DNA from: Poriferisodalis sp965214215
Lineage (GTDB): Bacteria; Actinomycetota; Acidimicrobiia; Acidimicrobiales; Poriferisodalaceae
Assembly (NCBI RefSeq): GCF_965214215.1
Contig: NZ_CBDCBD010000003.1
Span: forward strand, 186,001-250,000
Reading direction: 5' to 3'
Length of the DNA stretch: 64,000 bases
Of this stretch, positions 40,017 to 49,426 are shown one piece after another. Below the pieces are notes generated by a model. That model worked only from the letters and a program-made list of their open reading frames with translations. It was not told the DNA's origin and did not search any database. The number at the start of each line of letters is the position of its first letter. The stretch's first letter is position 1. Position numbers and translations under genes: made by a program.

Positions 40017-41540
40017 TCACGCACTCGCAGGTCTGTTCCGATCGATGTCGTCAAGTGACGGGCGCAGCGGATCGAACCTGACCTTCTGTAGGTCGAGGGC
40101 TGCGAGGGGATCGTCGTCAGTCTGCAACCAGTCGAGCTCTCTGAGCCACATCGGCTCCAGTGCGGCGCGGAGTTCCTCAGTCATGCGAGCTTGGGCTCGC
40201 GATCTCACGATGGACGCCTCCATGCCTCCGAGCGCGTAGATGGCCCATTTCCGGGTCGGTTCCTCGTCTTGCTCATACGCATCGAGCAGTACATCGACCC
40301 TCCTGTTTCGCGCGAGCACGTTCGCAGCAGCCGCTGCCCTCCGCTGATCGCCGCTGCCCAGCCAAGCCAGCAACTCCACGCTCATTGCATCGGAGACGGC
40401 ATCGACGGCTCCCGTAGCGTGGAACGCAACAAGTGGGTCTGTGTCTAACACCATCGGCATCAAGCGTTCTGGGTTGGCGGCAGCGCCCTGTCCGATGCCC
40501 CACGCAGCAGCGGCGCGCACATCGGAGTGCAGGCTGTCTCGTGCAGCGATGTCACAGAGAGCGTCGAGTGCTTCGGACGCGTTCACCTCGGTGAGGGCGA
40601 GAACGGCCTCCATCGACTGCTCCCGCTCGGTGTCGGCGCTAGCACCGGCTGCCAGCAGCGGTACCCAGCGCTCCGGCTCGCGCCTGGCAAGAGCGACGCG
40701 GGCCTCGAGGGCGACGCGCCAATCCTCCCCGTCATCCAGCGCCACCGCGACGAGCCGCGCGGACGCATCGATTTCGTGCATGGCACTGGTTGCCCGCACT
40801 GCCGCGAGGCGCTCGACAGCATCCGACCCCTGGAGTGCATCTGCCACGTTCCACGTTTGACCCGGGCAAATCAACGACGTAGGCGGCTCGACGATGCCAG
40901 CGACGATGTGGGCACCAGGCTCGAACGTGTCACCGGGTCGGAGGTAGAGATGGCGCTGACCCGTCCAGTATCTCCAGTGCCAGTAGAGCTTTCGCTGACC
41001 TGCGTCGTTGCTCCACACGATGCGGTCATCGTCGTCCACTCCTTCAAACGTGCCCCCTGAACTCGGCACCCAGCAGGGCCAAGTCATCGTCACCTCAGAG
41101 CCTTCAGAAGCAGCATTGGGATTGGACCGGCGGGTGTGGTCCGTGCTTGCGCGCAGCGCCGCCGTGGAGAACCACATCGGTTCGGCAACGGTGGGGGGAA
41201 AAGTGCCCGACGACGAATCGACGCGCATGAACGCGAACAGGTCTGAGTCGCGCATCCCCCCGTCATCCCATCCGCGGCCTGGGACGTCCGAGTGCGAGAG
41301 CACAATCGCCAACTTCGACTTCGCTCGGGCTTCGACTCGAAGGCCGCAGCGCGCGCAGAGGAGATCAGGGAGCCGGAGACGCTTCACCTTGGACTGCCAC
41401 ACCTTGTTGGCCATGGCGTACCGCTCAAACTCGATGGGTTCATGGCCATAGCGATCGCGCAGATCATCGGCCGCCGCGGCTGCCCCTACGGCACCCATCG
41501 CCACGAAACGGGCGAAGTCGGCGTCTTCTTTGAATCCCAT
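40017..41540 (-). CDS. Putative restriction protein: PD-(D/E)xK-like N-terminus with HEAT-like repeats
   Basis: A 507-residue protein. Around residues 54-80 RLPDLLCARCGLRVEARAKS has the look of a PD-(D/E)xK nuclease core (PD, then E-x-x-x-K) with a Cys pair; this is inference from motif shape. A middle part (about 100-235) is rich in Trp and Tyr. From about 240 to 450 short paired helices repeat (for example VERLAAVRATS, SEALDALCDIAARD, VRAAAAWGIGQGA, LVAFHATGAVDAV), typical of HEAT repeats. It is divergent from the DNA methyltransferase, with start codons 34 bp apart, which suggests a restriction-modification pair. ATG at 41540 chosen over an upstream in-frame start. Confidence 0.6.
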   Translation of the reverse strand: MGFKEDADFARFVAMGAVGAAAAADDLRDRYGHEPIEFERYAMANKVWQSKVKRLRLPDLLCARCGLRVEARAKSKLAIVLSHSDVPGRGWDDGGMRDSDLFAFMRVDSSSGTFPPTVAEPMWFSTAALRASTDHTRRSNPNAASEGSEVTMTWPCWVPSSGGTFEGVDDDDRIVWSNDAGQRKLYWHWRYWTGQRHLYLRPGDTFEPGAHIVAGIVEPPTSLICPGQTWNVADALQGSDAVERLAAVRATSAMHEIDASARLVAVALDDGEDWRVALEARVALARREPERWVPLLAAGASADTEREQSMEAVLALTEVNASEALDALCDIAARDSLHSDVRAAAAWGIGQGAAANPERLMPMVLDTDPLVAFHATGAVDAVSDAMSVELLAWLGSGDQRRAAAAANVLARNRRVDVLLDAYEQDEEPTRKWAIYALGGMEASIVRSRAQARMTEELRAALEPMWLRELDWLQTDDDPLAALDLQKVRFDPLRPSLDDIDRNRPASA

Positions 41541-41574
41541 CGTTGGGCCTGCTCTCTCCGGCATGATGTGACAC

Positions 41575-43377
41575 ATGCCCGCACACGCTCACGCTAGAGC
41601 CGCCTCAAACGGGCAGGCGGAGCTTTTCCGCCTCGACAGCGGGGCGGCGCACTCGCTGCCCACGGCTGTCGCCGTGAAGCGTTCTGACCCTGTCTACATG
41701 GCCCACGCGTACCTGACGAAAGTGCCGGTGACCGCAGTGATTCCGTTCATCGAGGCGATGACAGCACCGGGCGATGTGGTTCTCGACCCGTTTGCAGGAT
41801 CGGGTATGACTGGCGTCGCCGCACTCGCGGCGGGACGGCAGGCGCGTCTATTCGACGTGTCCGTGCTCGGTCACCACATCGGTCGCAACTACGTCAACCT
41901 TGTCGACGCCGACACGTTGCGGTGCCAGGGGGCAGCGGCCATCAAGCGGGCGCGCGCGACCGTTGGTGACCTCTACCGCGTGCCGTGTGCTGACTGCGGT
42001 GTGCCCGCCGAGACGGCAAAGTCAATCTGGTCAGCCGTGATGCGATGCGATGCGTGCGGGAATGAAGTCAACTACTACGAGGCGCTTCGAGACGCCGACT
42101 GGCACAAACCACAGATGCAATGCAGCCGCTGCGCAGCATCGATCAGCAGCCGTTCATCCCGAGTCGGCGAGGAACCGGTCCTGAATTCAATCGCCTGCTC
42201 GTGCTCGCCGAAACAACGCGAACAGCCATGGACCGAACCGCCGGTAACACCTTGTGCGGACGGGCTGACGTGGCCCGATGTCCCCATTGAGCCGTCTCGC
42301 CAGATGTACCAAGCATCGGCGCTCGGTCGTCACGGCCTCACGTCAACGGCGGCGTTCTACAGTCGGCGGAACCTCTGCGCACTTGCGGCATTGCGTGACG
42401 CCATCGAAGCAACCGGCGACGAAGCGATTCGCGGCAAGCTCCGCTTTGCGTTCACGGCAATCCTGACCCGCGCCAGCAAGCGGTATCAATGGTCGCGCCA
42501 GCGGCCACTGAACGCTGCCAACGCCAACTACTACGTCGCACCAGTCTTTTACGAATGGAACGTGTTCGATCTGTTCTCTCGCAAGGTCGAAGCAGTGGCC
42601 CGTTCTGACGCGTGGATACGCGAACGCCGCCTCGAACGACGGCTGTCGGAGGATGGTCTAGCTGAACAGGTCACCTACGAGATCGCGAGTGCCACGTCGC
42701 TGCCGCTCGACGACGGATCAGTTGACTACGTTTTCACCGACCCGCCCTTCGGGTCCAACATCTTCTACTCCGACATGAACCTGTTCCAAGAGGCCTGGCT
42801 GCCAAGCGGGAAGTTCACCGAAACGGGGCTCGAAGCAGTCGTCGATCGGACCGATACCGGCAGCTACCGGTCGGCAGATCGATACGAGCACATCCTGACA
42901 GAAGCACTGCGCGAGTGCCGTCGTGTGCTCAAGCCTCATGGCCACATCACGCTGCTCTTCGGCAACAGCAGCGGTGCCGTCTGGCGCCTGCTGCAGCGGG
43001 CGATTGCCGATGCCGGACTCGTGGTCGTGCCCGAACTCATCGCGACGCTCGATAAAGGCCAGCGCTCGGTCAAAGGGCTCGCGTCCGGGTTCGAGCACGT
43101 CGCGACGGTCGATCTCATGCTGACCATGACCGCTGGCTGCCCCTCGGCGCAGACTGCACCGCCAGCGCCTGCAGACGTGGCGACTGCTGTTCGCGATATC
43201 GCCTCGTCGAGCGCCGACGTCAGTCCGAGCCAGTGCTACGTGGAGCTGGTACGCGAAGGCTTTCGGCAAGGATGGGACCTGTCAGCCATCGATCTGAGCG
43301 CTGTCACGCGACTCCTTCGAGACGCCAACTACGAGGTTGACCGATCGACGGGCCTCCTCCGCCTTCGGACTTCGTGA
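41575..43377 (+). CDS. DNA methyltransferase with internal zinc-ribbon
   Basis: A 600-residue N4/N6-type DNA methylase. Motif I DPFAGSGMTGVAAL lies at about 71-84 and motif IV TDPPFGSNIFYSD at about 388-400, with about 300 residues between them (alpha-like order). In between, two Cys-x2-Cys pairs (CADCG and CDACGN) and later CSRCA ... CSCS suggest zinc-ribbons that could help recognise DNA; the layout recalls DUF1156-type methylases. The start is 34 bp from that of the divergent nuclease-like gene. Together they probably form a defence system; target sequence unknown. Confidence 0.82.
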   Translation: MPAHAHARAASNGQAELFRLDSGAAHSLPTAVAVKRSDPVYMAHAYLTKVPVTAVIPFIEAMTAPGDVVLDPFAGSGMTGVAALAAGRQARLFDVSVLGHHIGRNYVNLVDADTLRCQGAAAIKRARATVGDLYRVPCADCGVPAETAKSIWSAVMRCDACGNEVNYYEALRDADWHKPQMQCSRCAASISSRSSRVGEEPVLNSIACSCSPKQREQPWTEPPVTPCADGLTWPDVPIEPSRQMYQASALGRHGLTSTAAFYSRRNLCALAALRDAIEATGDEAIRGKLRFAFTAILTRASKRYQWSRQRPLNAANANYYVAPVFYEWNVFDLFSRKVEAVARSDAWIRERRLERRLSEDGLAEQVTYEIASATSLPLDDGSVDYVFTDPPFGSNIFYSDMNLFQEAWLPSGKFTETGLEAVVDRTDTGSYRSADRYEHILTEALRECRRVLKPHGHITLLFGNSSGAVWRLLQRAIADAGLVVVPELIATLDKGQRSVKGLASGFEHVATVDLMLTMTAGCPSAQTAPPAPADVATAVRDIASSSADVSPSQCYVELVREGFRQGWDLSAIDLSAVTRLLRDANYEVDRSTGLLRLRTS

Positions 43378-43516
43378 CGCCGATGACTCGCACGGAGATC
43401 CGGCGGGCTTCGTCGATGCTAAGGCTCGCCTTGAGCATCTCCGGCGCTTCGCACTCATTGGAGCATCATTTGCGCGTGGGATGAGCCTGCCCAGTTCGGT
43501 CTCGTTGGTTGTGCGG

Positions 43517-44791
43517 TCAGCGGTCGCTGTGGTCGAGCCATCCGTAGACGACCGAGAATGGGACGTCGATGTGTTCTTGGAGCTCCTCGGCGATCTTGCC
43601 GTAGAGCTCGTCTTGTGGAGGCCACCGGTCGTCATCGTAGGAACCCGAGTCGCCAGTGAGCAGGACAGACGCAACCTCATATGGGATCCAGCGAGTGTCA
43701 ACTTCGATCTCCAGCAGATTGGAACGATGGTCGATCCATGTCCCCGCGACTGCCCCAGACAACTCGAATCTCTCGACAGTGCCGCCAAGCGTGCCATTCG
43801 GAAGATAGGTGCTGCGCCCCTCTGCAAAACTCTGCTGAGCAGCCTTGAGCGCTGCATAGCTGGTCGTAGCTCCGCTTCGGACCTCCACATCGGCGTGCCT
43901 CGCAGCCAGCATCTGAGCAGCCGCGCTCGGTGGTTCGTCGCCGACGAGCCAAATCCATGCGACAAGCGATCTGTCGTGGTCGATTCCCCAGCCGCCCAAG
44001 CGTTCTTGCTCGGCCGCTCTGAGGCCGGCCAAAATCTCTTCAAGCTCTGGCAACCGCGTAATCCGCCGCTCGGCTTCGGATCGCGACACTCCATATTCGC
44101 GGGCGTATTCCTCGACAGGGCACAGAATCCGCCCTGGGTCAAAGTGTTTGATGCACGGTAAGATATAGCTACTGAACCAGAGATAGCTATTGTCGCATTT
44201 CTCACTGCGCTGGGTTCTCGGTTGGTTACCGATTTCTACACGCTCTCCCATAGCAATCGGGCCCCAACGTGCACCATAAGATTCATGCACACCATGAATC
44301 CAAAGCTCATTGGTGGTTGGGTTGACTTGTACCCAATTGCGCGGCAATACAAGAACGTACCGTGGTTCCTCATGACGTGGATCGTAATGGATCTCGTTTT
44401 CTACCACAATATAGAGGCAATTATCCTCGATATGAAGCGTGCCAGTACCAAACATCAAGTCTGAGTCGGTAAACGGACGCGGGTCCCACATCTCGTTGAA
44501 ATCAGCCCAAGGGAACGGCAAAACATTCTCTGACGGCGGTGCTTGCGGATAGGCGGCTGTTGTGACTGAATCTAACGACCCTTGCGGTTTCGCTGCGTTC
44601 AATCTGGCGGGTCCACTCTGTGGGGACACTTCTCCCATGTCCTCCGCGGTTGTGGCGGCGACTACATGAGATGTTACCGACTCTATGTGAGTGTCAGCAC
44701 AAGCAAGAAGCAGCAAGGCGGTTGTTGTCGCTAACGAGAGCCTGCTAGCGACTCCATTGAAGCGCTGCGGAAAACGCCATTCACAATTCAC
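43517..44791 (-). CDS. Lipoprotein fused to a protease propeptide domain, without protease
   Basis: A 424-residue exported protein. Lipoprotein signal with LATTTALLLLAC (Cys 31). Residues about 60-190 match the lipoproteins at 16807 and 17438 (GTGTLHIEDNCLYIVVEN, RYVLVLPRNW, RWGPIAMGERVEIG, ILCP). Residues about 205-420 match the propeptide of the next gene: YGVSRSEAERRITRLPELEE, ERLGGWGIDHDRSLVAWIW, DVEVRSGATTSYAALKAAQQ. No catalytic domain follows. GTG at 44791 lies 1 nt after the protease stop; an in-frame ATG at 44827 would overlap it. Propeptides of such proteases often inhibit the mature enzyme, so an anchored inhibitor is plausible but unproven. Confidence 0.72.
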   Translation of the reverse strand: MNCEWRFPQRFNGVASRLSLATTTALLLLACADTHIESVTSHVVAATTAEDMGEVSPQSGPARLNAAKPQGSLDSVTTAAYPQAPPSENVLPFPWADFNEMWDPRPFTDSDLMFGTGTLHIEDNCLYIVVENEIHYDPRHEEPRYVLVLPRNWVQVNPTTNELWIHGVHESYGARWGPIAMGERVEIGNQPRTQRSEKCDNSYLWFSSYILPCIKHFDPGRILCPVEEYAREYGVSRSEAERRITRLPELEEILAGLRAAEQERLGGWGIDHDRSLVAWIWLVGDEPPSAAAQMLAARHADVEVRSGATTSYAALKAAQQSFAEGRSTYLPNGTLGGTVERFELSGAVAGTWIDHRSNLLEIEVDTRWIPYEVASVLLTGDSGSYDDDRWPPQDELYGKIAEELQEHIDVPFSVVYGWLDHSDR

Positions 44792-44792
44792 A

Positions 44793-46205
44793 TTACGGCA
44801 CGTTAATCGGGCCAAAAGTAATGACATTCACGTTGAGATCATCACGGACGTCGCGGATGGCACTGAAGGAGATCCAAGAGTTCACGGCAGTACACGGGTT
44901 GTCTTTCGGCCCACCTTTGTGTATGCCATAGGCAGTAGAAAAGCTGTACACCGGCCCGCCGCTGTCGCCTTTGCAGGCCTTCATCCCGGGTCCCGCGGCG
45001 CGGCCGAATACCGCACTGCAATTCCCGCCGTGTCCATCGCATCCATTCTCAAGACGTGGACGATAGCGAATGTGGTCGACTGTTCCGCAGGACACCCCAG
45101 ACTTGTCGCCCGAGTGGCACACAGGCACATCCATCATGCGCAGACGACTCGGCCCGACGCTACGGATGCTGCAAGTATCCTGAGTTGCATAGTCGTTGAC
45201 GCAAACCACCTGGTTGGTCACTTGATGGGATTGCGCCTGCGGAATGGTATAAAAGGCCGCGTCCATGGTGCTGTTGTATGCATGCTCGGCGCGAGTCAAC
45301 GTTACTCCCTGTGTTGACCAAGACGTGCTGTCGCAATGCCCGGCAGTGATCATTCCGTATCGGCCGGTGCCGCGATGCTGCGCCGCGAACCCTGATGTGC
45401 AACGCCCCATCCGCCGGCCGCCTTCGAAAGCGGCTTGATCTTCGACTGGATCGGCTTCGATGACGTTGAAGGGAACGTTGATGTGCGGTGCGATGAGCTG
45501 CGCGACATGGGCGAGTGTCGTGTCTGGGCTGTCGAGGTCGTCGACGGTTCCGAGAGGTCCGATCGGTGTTCGTTCGTCTGCTGAGTCGAGTGCTCCGGAT
45601 GGTTCGGGTGCCGCTGCGGCGGTGTCGATGCCGATTTCGAGAGCGTTGGCTCTCAGGTTCACGGCGGTGTGAGCGATCATGTCGCTCAGGTCGACTTGGG
45701 TGCCGCCTACCGCGCCCGTATTGCCGACTGCACCGATGCCTTCGCCGATGCCGAACCGGTCTTGGGCTGCGGCGAGCGCCGCAAACGTGACCGTGGCACC
45801 TGTTCGGACCTGAACGTCGTCGTGCGCGGCCGCGATTGCGGTGGCTGCGCTGGTGGGCGGTTCCGTACCTGTGAGCCACACCCAGGCGATCATCGGGCCG
45901 TGATGGTCGATTCCCCACCCGGCGAGACGTTCGCTCTCGGCCTCATGAAGAGCTGCAATGATTTCCTGCAGTTCGGGTATGCGCTCCAGCCGCTGCTGTG
46001 CCTCGGCGAGCGTGACCGAGTAATCCGACGCATACGACGCAACCACCGGATTGGTCTCTGGCCCTCCGTCCGTCGTCGGACTGGCATGAGCGCTCACCGG
46101 CGTCAACGCCCCGAGAGTGCACACGGCAAGGGACGCAGCAACGGCTCGCCACCGCTTGAAGTGCGGTGGGTCTCCGCGGGCTTGGCGGTATGTGTGGTGT
46201 CGCAT
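44793..46205 (-). CDS. Secreted S1 (streptogrisin/trypsin-like) serine protease with propeptide
   Basis: A 470-residue secreted protease precursor. Signal peptide 1-41 (AASLAVCTLGALTPVSAHA), propeptide about 50-262, catalytic domain about 265-470. Catalytic triad: His in GMITAGHCD (about 288), Asp in NSTMDAAFY (about 314), Ser in KACKGDSGGPVY (about 413). Many paired cysteines fit an extracellular enzyme. It is the intact version of the remnant at 16377. Its stop is 1 nt from the start of the propeptide-lipoprotein gene, so the two are one operon. Confidence 0.88.
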   Translation of the reverse strand: MRHHTYRQARGDPPHFKRWRAVAASLAVCTLGALTPVSAHASPTTDGGPETNPVVASYASDYSVTLAEAQQRLERIPELQEIIAALHEAESERLAGWGIDHHGPMIAWVWLTGTEPPTSAATAIAAAHDDVQVRTGATVTFAALAAAQDRFGIGEGIGAVGNTGAVGGTQVDLSDMIAHTAVNLRANALEIGIDTAAAAPEPSGALDSADERTPIGPLGTVDDLDSPDTTLAHVAQLIAPHINVPFNVIEADPVEDQAAFEGGRRMGRCTSGFAAQHRGTGRYGMITAGHCDSTSWSTQGVTLTRAEHAYNSTMDAAFYTIPQAQSHQVTNQVVCVNDYATQDTCSIRSVGPSRLRMMDVPVCHSGDKSGVSCGTVDHIRYRPRLENGCDGHGGNCSAVFGRAAGPGMKACKGDSGGPVYSFSTAYGIHKGGPKDNPCTAVNSWISFSAIRDVRDDLNVNVITFGPINVP

Positions 46206-46481
46206 GGGCTGTCTCCTCTCGAGCTGATGGCGGACTCGGGCGCGACGGCCCGCCGCGAGCCTTCCTCTGATGCGACCTTAGCGGACGTTTAGTAGGTGCC
46301 ATGACACAGGCTTCGTCGGCATCGGTTCGCGCTGCCACAAGACATGCACACTCGAAGTCTCGACGAACCCCTTAACCCGGTTTGGCACCCCTCGTGGGCT
46401 GTTGGTCACCCCGCCGAAACGGCGTTGGGGCACCTACTCGGCCGGTTCGCCCGAATCGATGACAGCGCTGCCGGGGCGCGA
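46206..46481. other. Intergenic region upstream of the protease
   Basis: About 275 bp between the protease start and the 3' end of the tandem CoA-transferase. It should hold the protease promoter; the stretch near 46275-46300 is somewhat less GC-rich. No gene, RNA or repeat recognised. Confidence 0.4.
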
Positions 46482-48914
46482 TCAGCGCAGGGCGCCGGCC
46501 GCTTCAAGTGCTGCGATCTCGTCTCCGCTGAGCCCCAAAACCTCGGCGAACACTTGGTGCGTGTGCTGGCCCAGCGTGGGAGCCGGCGCTCGCACGCCGT
46601 TGGTGCCGGCAGCTAGGCGCCATGGGATGCCGACGTGGCTCATCTGGCCCACCACGGGGTGATCCAGGCGCTCGATCAGACCGCGATCTGCCAAGTGCGG
46701 GTTTGCTTCGAGCGAGCGGGAGCTGAGCGACGGGAATGCGGGCACGCCGGCGGCCTGCAGCAGCTCGGTGACATCCCACTGGTCGCGCTCGCGGGTCCAC
46801 GCGCCCAGGAGCTCGTCCAGCGCGGCCTCGTTGGTCTTGCGATCGGCGGCCGTCGCGAACTGCTCATCGGCCGGGTCAATGCCGCTGACCCTCGCCAGCG
46901 CAGCCCACTCGGTCTCGGTGACGCAGCAGATGGCAACCCAATCGTCGTTGCCAGCGCAGCGGTACAGGTTGTGCGGAGACCACAGGGGGTCAAGGTTGCC
47001 CGTCGGAGCCGGTTGGGTGCCGCTGAGCACCCATTCCATCCAGCCCTCGGCGGTGCACGCCGTGGTGGCCTCCCACATGGACGTGTCGATGAACTGGCCC
47101 TCGCCGGTGCGTCGGCGCGCCACCAGCGCGGCGACCAAGGCATACGCCGTGGCAATCCCCGCCGCGGGGTCGCCGAGTGACACGCCGAGCTCGTCTGCAT
47201 CCGCACCGGGGTAGCCGGTCATCGACGCCAAGCCCGACAGCGGCCCCGTGGTGGGCCCATAGCCCATGTAGGACCGGTAGGGGCCGTGCTGGCCGTAGCC
47301 GCTGATGGCGCCCACGATGACGTCGGGACGCTCCGCGGCCAGCGCCTCATAGCCGAGACCCCACTCGTCCATGACACCGGTGGCGTAGTTGGACACCACT
47401 AGGTCGCACGACAGTGCCAACCTCTTCGCCAGCGCTCGGCCCTGCGATGTGCTCAGGTCGATGCTGATGCTCTGCTTGGCTTGGCCGTACTGGTTGAAGT
47501 AACCGTTGGTGTCGAGCGTCGGGTTGTGACGGCCCGATTGTGTCGGCAGGCGGCGGCCCAGGTCGGGTCTAGCCGACGACTCCACCTTGATCACCGTCGC
47601 GCCAAGGTGCGCCAGGTGCAGCGTGCAGTACGGGCCCGCCCAGACCCACGTGAAATCGGCGACCGTGACGCCGTCAAGCGGGCGATCCGGCGGTGTCACC
47701 GAAGGCGCTGCGGGGGCTGGCCTCGCGTGTGCTGATGTGGCTGCACCCTCGAAGCCAGCGCCGTTGTGCTCGCCCAGAGCGGGCGCCGGTCGACGGATGG
47801 ACCACCATGAATTCGTGAGCCGTGACGGCGCGCCGGGCACGGTGATGTCGCCCAGTCCTGGCTGGTCGTAGGTGACGAGGAAGTCGCGGGCAGCCAGATG
47901 TTCGTCGGCAGCCATCTGCGCGACGGTGTTCACCGGCGCGAATGCCAGCCGCTGTGCCTGACCCCGATGGAACAGCTCCATCACCGGCTGGGCGGCGATC
48001 CACTCGCCGAGCCACATCCGCAGCAGGTCCTCGTTCTCGAATCGGCCCTCGAGCGTGGCGAAGATGTCCATGTCGGCCCACTCCGGCCGTCCCATGAAGT
48101 CCTTCAGGCGTTCCCACTGGTCGGCTTCGACGCACACCAAGAAGATGTGCCCGTCGCTGGTCGGAAAGATCCCCCACGGGTTGAGGATGCGAGCACCCAG
48201 ACGGCTGGGGTTCTCGCCCCGGTAGGACCAGCTGATGAAGGCCGCTTCCAGCATCCCGACCACATAGGACATCTGGGCGAAATCGATGTGCTCGCCGTAA
48301 CCGGTGCGTTGTGCCCGGTCGACCGCAGCGAGCGACGCGCACGCTGCAGCGAAGCCGGACTGGAACGCGGCTTGGTGGCCGTGGGGCTTCAGCGGGGGCA
48401 GCTCGGGGTCTCCCACGCAGCCGGGGGTGAGCCAGCCCCAGCCGCCGCCGTGAACGACCTGCAGCTCAGTGGCTCGCCAGTTTGCGTACGGACCGGTCTG
48501 CCCGAATGGCGTGATCGACATCGTCACGAGCGACGGATGCTGCGTCCGCAGCGACTCGGACACCAAACCATGTTCTGTCGCGAACCGGGGTACAAGGTCA
48601 TGCACGAACAGGTCCGCATCGGCGAGCAAGTCGTGCAACGTGGAGCGGCCGGCGGGATCGTCGAGATCGGCCTCGACGCTGCGCTTGTTGGTGTTGATGG
48701 CAGCGAACAGGCCGCCCATCAGGTCGGGGTCTGACTCATCCCGATCTGTCGTGCCCGGAGGGTACGGACCGCGGCGGCGTGCGGCGTCGCCCTGCGGTGG
48801 CTCGACCTTGATGACGTCGGCGCCGAGGTCGGCGAGCAGCTTGGCCGTCCACGGCGCCGCCACCATCTGTCCCAGCTCGACGACACGGATGCCGTCGAGA
48901 CCGCGCGCGATCAT
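46482..48914 (-). CDS. Tandem (two-domain) CaiB/BaiF CoA-transferase
   Basis: An 810-residue double family III CoA-transferase. Domain 1 (1-395) starts GLDGIRVVELGQMVAAPWTAKLLADLG and domain 2 (about 410-805) starts PLDGVTVADFTWVWAGPYC. The second domain keeps VSLGDPAAGIATAYALVAAL at the catalytic-Asp position. Shorter in its linker than the paralogue at 24097 and without the dispersed repeat. Start ATG at 48914. Substrate unknown. Confidence 0.9.
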   Translation of the reverse strand: MIARGLDGIRVVELGQMVAAPWTAKLLADLGADVIKVEPPQGDAARRRGPYPPGTTDRDESDPDLMGGLFAAINTNKRSVEADLDDPAGRSTLHDLLADADLFVHDLVPRFATEHGLVSESLRTQHPSLVTMSITPFGQTGPYANWRATELQVVHGGGWGWLTPGCVGDPELPPLKPHGHQAAFQSGFAAACASLAAVDRAQRTGYGEHIDFAQMSYVVGMLEAAFISWSYRGENPSRLGARILNPWGIFPTSDGHIFLVCVEADQWERLKDFMGRPEWADMDIFATLEGRFENEDLLRMWLGEWIAAQPVMELFHRGQAQRLAFAPVNTVAQMAADEHLAARDFLVTYDQPGLGDITVPGAPSRLTNSWWSIRRPAPALGEHNGAGFEGAATSAHARPAPAAPSVTPPDRPLDGVTVADFTWVWAGPYCTLHLAHLGATVIKVESSARPDLGRRLPTQSGRHNPTLDTNGYFNQYGQAKQSISIDLSTSQGRALAKRLALSCDLVVSNYATGVMDEWGLGYEALAAERPDVIVGAISGYGQHGPYRSYMGYGPTTGPLSGLASMTGYPGADADELGVSLGDPAAGIATAYALVAALVARRRTGEGQFIDTSMWEATTACTAEGWMEWVLSGTQPAPTGNLDPLWSPHNLYRCAGNDDWVAICCVTETEWAALARVSGIDPADEQFATAADRKTNEAALDELLGAWTRERDQWDVTELLQAAGVPAFPSLSSRSLEANPHLADRGLIERLDHPVVGQMSHVGIPWRLAAGTNGVRAPAPTLGQHTHQVFAEVLGLSGDEIAALEAAGALR

Positions 48915-49014
48915 CGAAGCGCGCAGCGTCGGAGGGCGCGACCTGTGGTCGCTCCCGAGCCGCGGGCGCCGCTACGGCTGCGCTGTTGGCCGAACGTGGC
49001 CGAACCCGTGCGGC

Positions 49015-49224
49015 TCAAGGCGACTCGTGCTTGAACGACAGCCGGACCTTGGTGCGAAAGGCTGAAATCGCGCCCGCCTCGATCACCACGTCCTGCTCGA
49101 CCACTTCGGCGACGCGGAGATCTCGCAGGGTCTTGGAGGCTTCGGTGATCGCATTCTGCGTTGCCTTCTCCCATGACTCGTCGCTCGTACCGATCAGCTC
49201 GATCACGTTGTAGACGCTGCTCAT
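49015..49224 (-). CDS. Dodecin (flavin-binding dodecamer)
   Basis: A 69-residue protein matching dodecin over its full length: VYNVIELIGTSDESWEKATQ, ITEASKTLRDLRVAEVVEQD, ISAFRTKVRLSFK. Dodecins form hollow 12-mers that store or buffer flavins (FMN, riboflavin, FAD). The ATG at 49224 is preceded by AAGGAG with ideal spacing. It is divergent from a second, fused dodecin 200 bp away. Confidence 0.93.
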   Translation of the reverse strand: MSSVYNVIELIGTSDESWEKATQNAITEASKTLRDLRVAEVVEQDVVIEAGAISAFRTKVRLSFKHESP

Positions 49225-49426
49225 TGGTTTCTCCTTGGGGTCCGACATTACGTCCCGACCCACTGCTGGGCCGTCGAGTCCGGCGCCGCAGGACGCCACT
49301 GCCGATTCTGCTCGCCCGCCGGCACGCAGTGTGCCGCACGAACACGGTGTGCCCTACAGTCTGCCCCACCGGAGCACATCGCTTCCCGCTCGCAGGAACG
49401 AACCGCACACCGAACAGGTCCAGATC

